The notes under the pieces were generated by a model. That model was not told where the DNA came from, did not search any database, and worked only from the letters and a program-made list of their open reading frames with translations. From Pseudomonadota bacterium (GTDB lineage Bacteria > Pseudomonadota > Alphaproteobacteria > Rhodospirillales > Magnetospirillaceae), in NCBI GenBank assembly GCA_023437865.1, contig JAEZFE010000052.1:1-8816 (forward strand): a stretch of DNA of 8,816 bases, read 5' to 3'. Each line of letters opens with the position of its first letter. Position 1 is the first letter of the stretch. A program made the translations under genes and the position numbers. Positions 6,654 through 8,816 of the stretch are shown here, piece by piece.

Positions 6654-7292
6654 TTAGGCGGAAAGCGCCGCCGTCACGAACGCCCGGATCTTGTCGGAAT
6701 CCTTCACGCCCGGCGCGCTTTCGACGCCCGACGACACGTCGACGATGGGCGCGCCCGTCGCCTTGATGGCCTCGGCCACGTTAGCCGGGGTCAGGCCGCC
6801 GGCCAGCATCCACGGCACCGGGGCCTTGAAGCCCTTGAGAATAGACCAGTCGAAGCTGACGGCGTTGCCGCCGGGCAGGTCCGCGCCCTTGGGCGGCTTG
6901 GCGTCGAACAGCAGATAATCCACCACGTCGAGGAACGGTTCGGCGGCCTTCAGGTCGGCGGCCTCGGCCACCGGGATGACTTTCATCACCGGCACGCCAA
7001 AGTCCTGCCGCACCTCGGCCAGCCGTTCGGGGCTTTCCGAGCCGTGGAACTGCAAGAGGTCCAGGCGGACGTGGGTCAGCACTTCGTTGAGCAGCGCGTC
7101 GTCGGGATCGACGAACAGGCCGACCTTCTGCACGCCCTCGATGAACTGGGTCAATTCGGCGGCCTGCTCGGCGGTAACCGCGCGCGGGCTCTTGGCGAAG
7201 AACACCAGGCCGATGAACTCGGCGCCGGCTTCGATGGCGGCGTCGATGCTCTCGGCGTCGGTCAGGCCGCAGATTTTGACCTCGGCGGGCAT
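6654..7292 (-). CDS. trpF: Phosphoribosylanthranilate isomerase
   Basis: Catalyses the Amadori rearrangement of N-(5-phosphoribosyl)anthranilate to CdRP, the third step from chorismate to tryptophan, in the cytoplasm. The 212-residue single-domain (beta/alpha)8 barrel has the usual length. Visible motifs are KICGL (6-10, catalytic Cys8), VGLFVDP (57-63), LLQFHGSE (79-86), FDAK (129-132, catalytic Asp130), LAGGLTP (163-169) and the phosphate-binding DVSSGVES (185-192). The start is the ATG at 7292, whose A overlaps the pyrF TGA as TGATG, so the two are translationally coupled. A GAAGAG (complement of 7301-7306) is a weak ribosome site. The gene ends in tandem TAA codons (6656-6651). It is the last gene of the unit: trpB and trpA, which often follow trpF in alphaproteobacteria, are absent here. 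Confidence 0.96.
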   Translation of the reverse strand: MPAEVKICGLTDAESIDAAIEAGAEFIGLVFFAKSPRAVTAEQAAELTQFIEGVQKVGLFVDPDDALLNEVLTHVRLDLLQFHGSESPERLAEVRQDFGVPVMKVIPVAEAADLKAAEPFLDVVDYLLFDAKPPKGADLPGGNAVSFDWSILKGFKAPVPWMLAGGLTPANVAEAIKATGAPIVDVSSGVESAPGVKDSDKIRAFVTAALSA

Positions 7293-7996
7293 CACTTCAA
7301 CTCTTCGGAAATGCGGCGGGCGGCGTCGGCGGGCGCGGCGGCGCCGGTGATCGGGCGGCCGATGACCAGCAAATCGGCGCCGCGCTCCAGCGCCTCCTTG
7401 GGCGTCATGAAGCGCTTCTGGTCGCCGGCCTCGGCCCAGGCTGGGCGGATGCCGGGCACCACCAGGGTCATGTCGGGGCCGACCACATTGCGCACGGTCT
7501 CGACCTCGTGAGGCGAGCACACCAGGCCGTCCACGCCGGCGGCCTGGGCCAGCACGGCCAGGCGCTTGACCTGATCCAGCACCGAGCCGCCGAAACCGAT
7601 GGCGCCCATGGATTCCTGGTCGAGCGAGGTCAGCACGGTCACCGCCAGAACCTTGGTGGCCGGGCGGTTGGCCTTGGCCGCGCCCTCATGGGCGGCGTCC
7701 ACGGCGGCCTTCATCATAGCGAAGCCACCCGAGGCGTGGATGGTGGTCAGCCGCGGCGCCAGCTTGGCGATGCCCTTCATGGCGCCGGCCACGGTGTTGG
7801 GAATGTCGTGCAGCTTGAGATCCAGGAATACCGGCAGCCCGAGATCGGACACCGCCTCGATGCCCTTGGGGCCGCAGGCGGTGAAAAACTCCAGGCCCAG
7901 CTTCACGCCGGCGACCAGGCCCTTGAGGCTGGTGGCGAGCGCGGCGGCCTGGGCGACGTCGGTGGTGTCGAGGGCGACGTAAACGGGAGAAGTCAT
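7292..7996 (-). CDS. pyrF: Orotidine 5'-phosphate decarboxylase
   Basis: Decarboxylates OMP to UMP, the last step of de novo pyrimidine synthesis, in the cytoplasm. The product is 234 residues, typical of bacterial group I OMPDC. The catalytic signature LDLKLHDIPNT (58-68) shows the D59-K61-D64 charge network. Other conserved elements are VALD (7-10), VKLG (31-34), PGIRP (181-185) and VIGRPIT (211-217, phosphate-binding Arg214). I chose the ATG at 7996 because a clear AGGAG lies 5 bases upstream. A GTG seven codons earlier (8017) has no such support and would swallow that site. Its TGA overlaps the trpF ATG. The gene is 74 bases downstream of lapA, room enough for an internal promoter although it may also be cotranscribed. 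Confidence 0.97.
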   Translation of the reverse strand: MTSPVYVALDTTDVAQAAALATSLKGLVAGVKLGLEFFTACGPKGIEAVSDLGLPVFLDLKLHDIPNTVAGAMKGIAKLAPRLTTIHASGGFAMMKAAVDAAHEGAAKANRPATKVLAVTVLTSLDQESMGAIGFGGSVLDQVKRLAVLAQAAGVDGLVCSPHEVETVRNVVGPDMTLVVPGIRPAWAEAGDQKRFMTPKEALERGADLLVIGRPITGAAAPADAARRISEELK

Positions 7997-8001
7997 GAAG
8001 G

Positions 8002-8006
8002 CTCCT
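8002..8006 (-). promoter_or_regulatory. Shine-Dalgarno AGGAG deciding the pyrF start
   Basis: Read on the minus strand, AGGAG is followed by five bases (CCTTC) and then the ATG at 7996. This textbook site settles the pyrF start against the in-frame upstream GTG at 8017. Confidence 0.85.
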
Positions 8007-8022
8007 GGAAGATCCACAGCGC

Positions 8023-8028
8023 GTTATA
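8023..8028 (-). promoter_or_regulatory. Possible -10 element upstream of pyrF
   Basis: On the minus strand the gap between lapA and pyrF contains TATAAC, a 5/6 match to the -10 consensus. It is flanked by GCGC on both sides, which would form a short 4-bp stem. It would place a transcription start about 20 bases before the pyrF ATG. No convincing -35 box is seen 16-18 bases upstream, so this is tentative. Confidence 0.25.
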
Positions 8029-8070
8029 GCGCATGGTGCGGGACGACGCATCCGCGAGGGCGGGGAGGCG

Positions 8071-8406
8071 TCAGCCCTCGGATTTGGCAGCCGGCAGCGC
8101 CGGTAGGGCGGCAGCCTTGGCCGCCTCGGCTTCGGTGCGTAACACCGCGAGCTGGCGTTCCAGCGAGTCGGCGCGGCGGCGCTGCTGGCGGGCGGCCAGG
8201 CGGGTGCGGTGGCCCGACAGCCACATGGCGGCGGCGCCGATCACGATGCCGGCCAGCAGAGGGATCAACACGGCCAGATAGACCGGCAGGTCCAGCATCC
8301 ACGGGAACGGCCACAGCTCCAGCCGCACGTCGTGCCGGTTGGCCACGGCGAACACCACGGCCAGCACGATGAGCGGAAAAGCGAGAAGCCAGCCGAGGAT
8401 GCGCAA
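8071..8406 (-). CDS. lapA: LapA-domain (DUF1049) inner-membrane protein
   Basis: Small membrane protein of 111 residues. It has two hydrophobic segments (about 3-22 and 42-63) joined by the family-typical ANRHDVRLELWPFPW segment (22-36). A charged, probably coiled-coil cytoplasmic tail (about 66-98) is rich in Arg, Gln, Glu and Ala, followed by an Ala/Pro-rich end. This matches the LapA/YciS (DUF1049) family. In E. coli the family acts with LapB in lipopolysaccharide assembly and LpxC control; no LapB-like gene is in this window, so the role here is inferred. The start is an unusual TTG at 8406, supported by AGGCGG 5 bases upstream that overlaps the ihfB stop codon. No ATG or GTG fits as well. 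It lies 9 bases after ihfB, a pairing common in proteobacteria. Confidence 0.87.
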   Translation of the reverse strand: MRILGWLLAFPLIVLAVVFAVANRHDVRLELWPFPWMLDLPVYLAVLIPLLAGIVIGAAAMWLSGHRTRLAARQQRRRADSLERQLAVLRTEAEAAKAAALPALPAAKSEG

Positions 8407-8411
8407 TGGAA

Positions 8412-8417
8412 CCGCCT
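8412..8417 (-). promoter_or_regulatory. Ribosome site AGGCGG for the TTG start of lapA
   Basis: On the minus strand the ihfB stop TAG runs directly into GCGG, giving TAGGCGG and then TTCCA and TTG. The purine-rich site is 5 bases from the TTG and overlaps the ihfB stop. This supports both the rare start codon and coupling of the two genes. Confidence 0.55.
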
Positions 8418-8721
8418 ATTCGTCGTCGCCGGTGGAATCGCCGTCGGTGTTCAGCCGCTCGCGCAGCTGCTTGCCGGTCTTGAAGAATGGGATGACCTTG
8501 CCTTGCACGGCCACCTGCTCGCCGGTGCGCGGGTTGCGGCCCTGACGGGCGTCGCGCTTCTTGACCGAAAAGGCGCCGAAGCCGCGCAACTCGACGCGGT
8601 CGCCCTGGGCCAGTGCTGCGGCAATCTCGTCGAAAATAGTGGTGACGATGCGTTCGACGTCGCGCTGGTAGAGGTGGGGATTCCTCTCGGCCAGACGGGC
8701 GATCAGCTCCGACTTGGTCAT
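8416..8721 (-). CDS. ihfB: Integration host factor beta subunit
   Basis: HU/IHF-family DNA-bending protein of 101 residues. As IHF-alpha/beta heterodimer it bends specific sites by about 160-180 degrees in transcription, replication and recombination. It starts MTKSELI, typical of IHF-beta, rather than the MNKxEL form of HU. The DNA-binding signature [21 protein letters not shown] spans 47-67, and the intercalating proline is P64, the same number as in E. coli IHF-beta. The [14 protein letters not shown] segment (78-91) closes the fold. An acidic tail (92-101, DGDSTGDDE) extends beyond the E. coli length of about 94. The ATG at 8721 has no strong Shine-Dalgarno. The in-frame GTG further upstream adds 22 residues unlike the family. 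It is the first gene of the minus-strand unit within this window; the upstream neighbour is outside. Confidence 0.95.
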   Translation of the reverse strand: MTKSELIARLAERNPHLYQRDVERIVTTIFDEIAAALAQGDRVELRGFGAFSVKKRDARQGRNPRTGEQVAVQGKVIPFFKTGKQLRERLNTDGDSTGDDE

Positions 8722-8787
8722 GTTATGGCGGCTACTCTGATTGAAGCGGTGATTGCGCAGCCTGCCCAAGCGCGCTCCCCAAGTCAA

Positions 8788-8801
8788 GCCAACCGGTTGG
8801 C
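8788..8801. repeat. 14-bp perfect palindrome upstream of ihfB
   Basis: GCCAACCGGTTGGC is a perfect inverted repeat 67 bases upstream of the ihfB ATG. On the minus strand it abuts TTGACT (8787-8782), which resembles a -35 box, though no good -10 follows at 16-18 bases. It could be an operator, or a weak terminator for a gene beyond the window edge. The remainder of 8722-8816 shows no gene. Confidence 0.4.
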
Positions 8802-8816
8802 AGGGATGGATTTTTG

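Noticed and set aside
7293..7520. In-frame upstream extension of trpF into pyrF
   Set aside because: The extension is Arg/His-rich out-of-frame pyrF sequence; the ATG at 7292 gives the exact family N-terminus and a TGATG junction.
7508..8029. Plus-strand open frame antisense to pyrF, and similar ones antisense to trpF
   Set aside because: The opposite strand encodes enzymes with intact catalytic motifs; the plus-strand translations are repetitive Gly/His/Ala/Leu sequence without signals.
1..8816. Search for mobile elements, CRISPR arrays, tRNA or rRNA genes, and defence or toxin-antitoxin genes
   Set aside because: By eye I saw no spaced direct repeats, terminal inverted repeats, transposase or integrase motifs, or tRNA-like cloverleaf. 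Nearly all of the window is accounted for by conserved genes.

Overview
This is a GC-rich window of conserved chromosomal housekeeping and cell-envelope genes from an alphaproteobacterium. It is most likely from the Rhodospirillales, close to Magnetospirillum or Paramagnetospirillum. That placement is an inference from base composition, gene order (ileS-lspA-DUF3035/BamF-M16-M16, and ihfB-lapA-pyrF-trpF) and protein character. No rRNA or other taxonomic marker is present.

Plus strand, 1-3713: the 3'-truncated-left part of ileS (isoleucyl-tRNA synthetase; its start lies before the window), then lspA (lipoprotein signal peptidase) and a DUF3035/BamF-type outer-membrane lipoprotein. The three are packed with gaps of 5 and 4 bases, so they form one transcription unit. 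It closes with a strong intrinsic terminator at about 3731-3777. The 210-base gap 3714-3923 also holds a degenerate inverted repeat resembling dispersed alphaproteobacterial intergenic repeats, plus a candidate promoter.

Plus strand, 3924-6610: two exported M16-family metallopeptidase paralogues, coupled by a TGATG stop/start overlap. The first has the zinc site (HLLEH plus downstream Glu) but has lost the C-terminal Arg/Tyr pair. The second has lost the zinc site but keeps the Arg/Tyr pair. The two therefore look like complementary halves of one periplasmic enzyme.

Minus strand, 8721 down to 6654: ihfB, lapA (LapA/DUF1049 membrane protein), pyrF and trpF, in transcription order. ihfB-lapA are 9 bases apart, lapA-pyrF 74 bases apart, and pyrF-trpF overlap by TGATG. 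This unit converges on the M16 pair, and a perfect 12-bp hairpin at 6623-6649 separates them. Bases 8722-8816 are the ihfB upstream region, with a 14-bp perfect palindrome.

There is no sign of mobile elements, CRISPR, tRNA or rRNA genes, phage or defence genes. I see no convincing undescribed multi-gene system. The observations most worth following up are the split-active-site M16 pair beside envelope-biogenesis genes, the absence of trpBA after trpF, and a few intergenic sequence elements.
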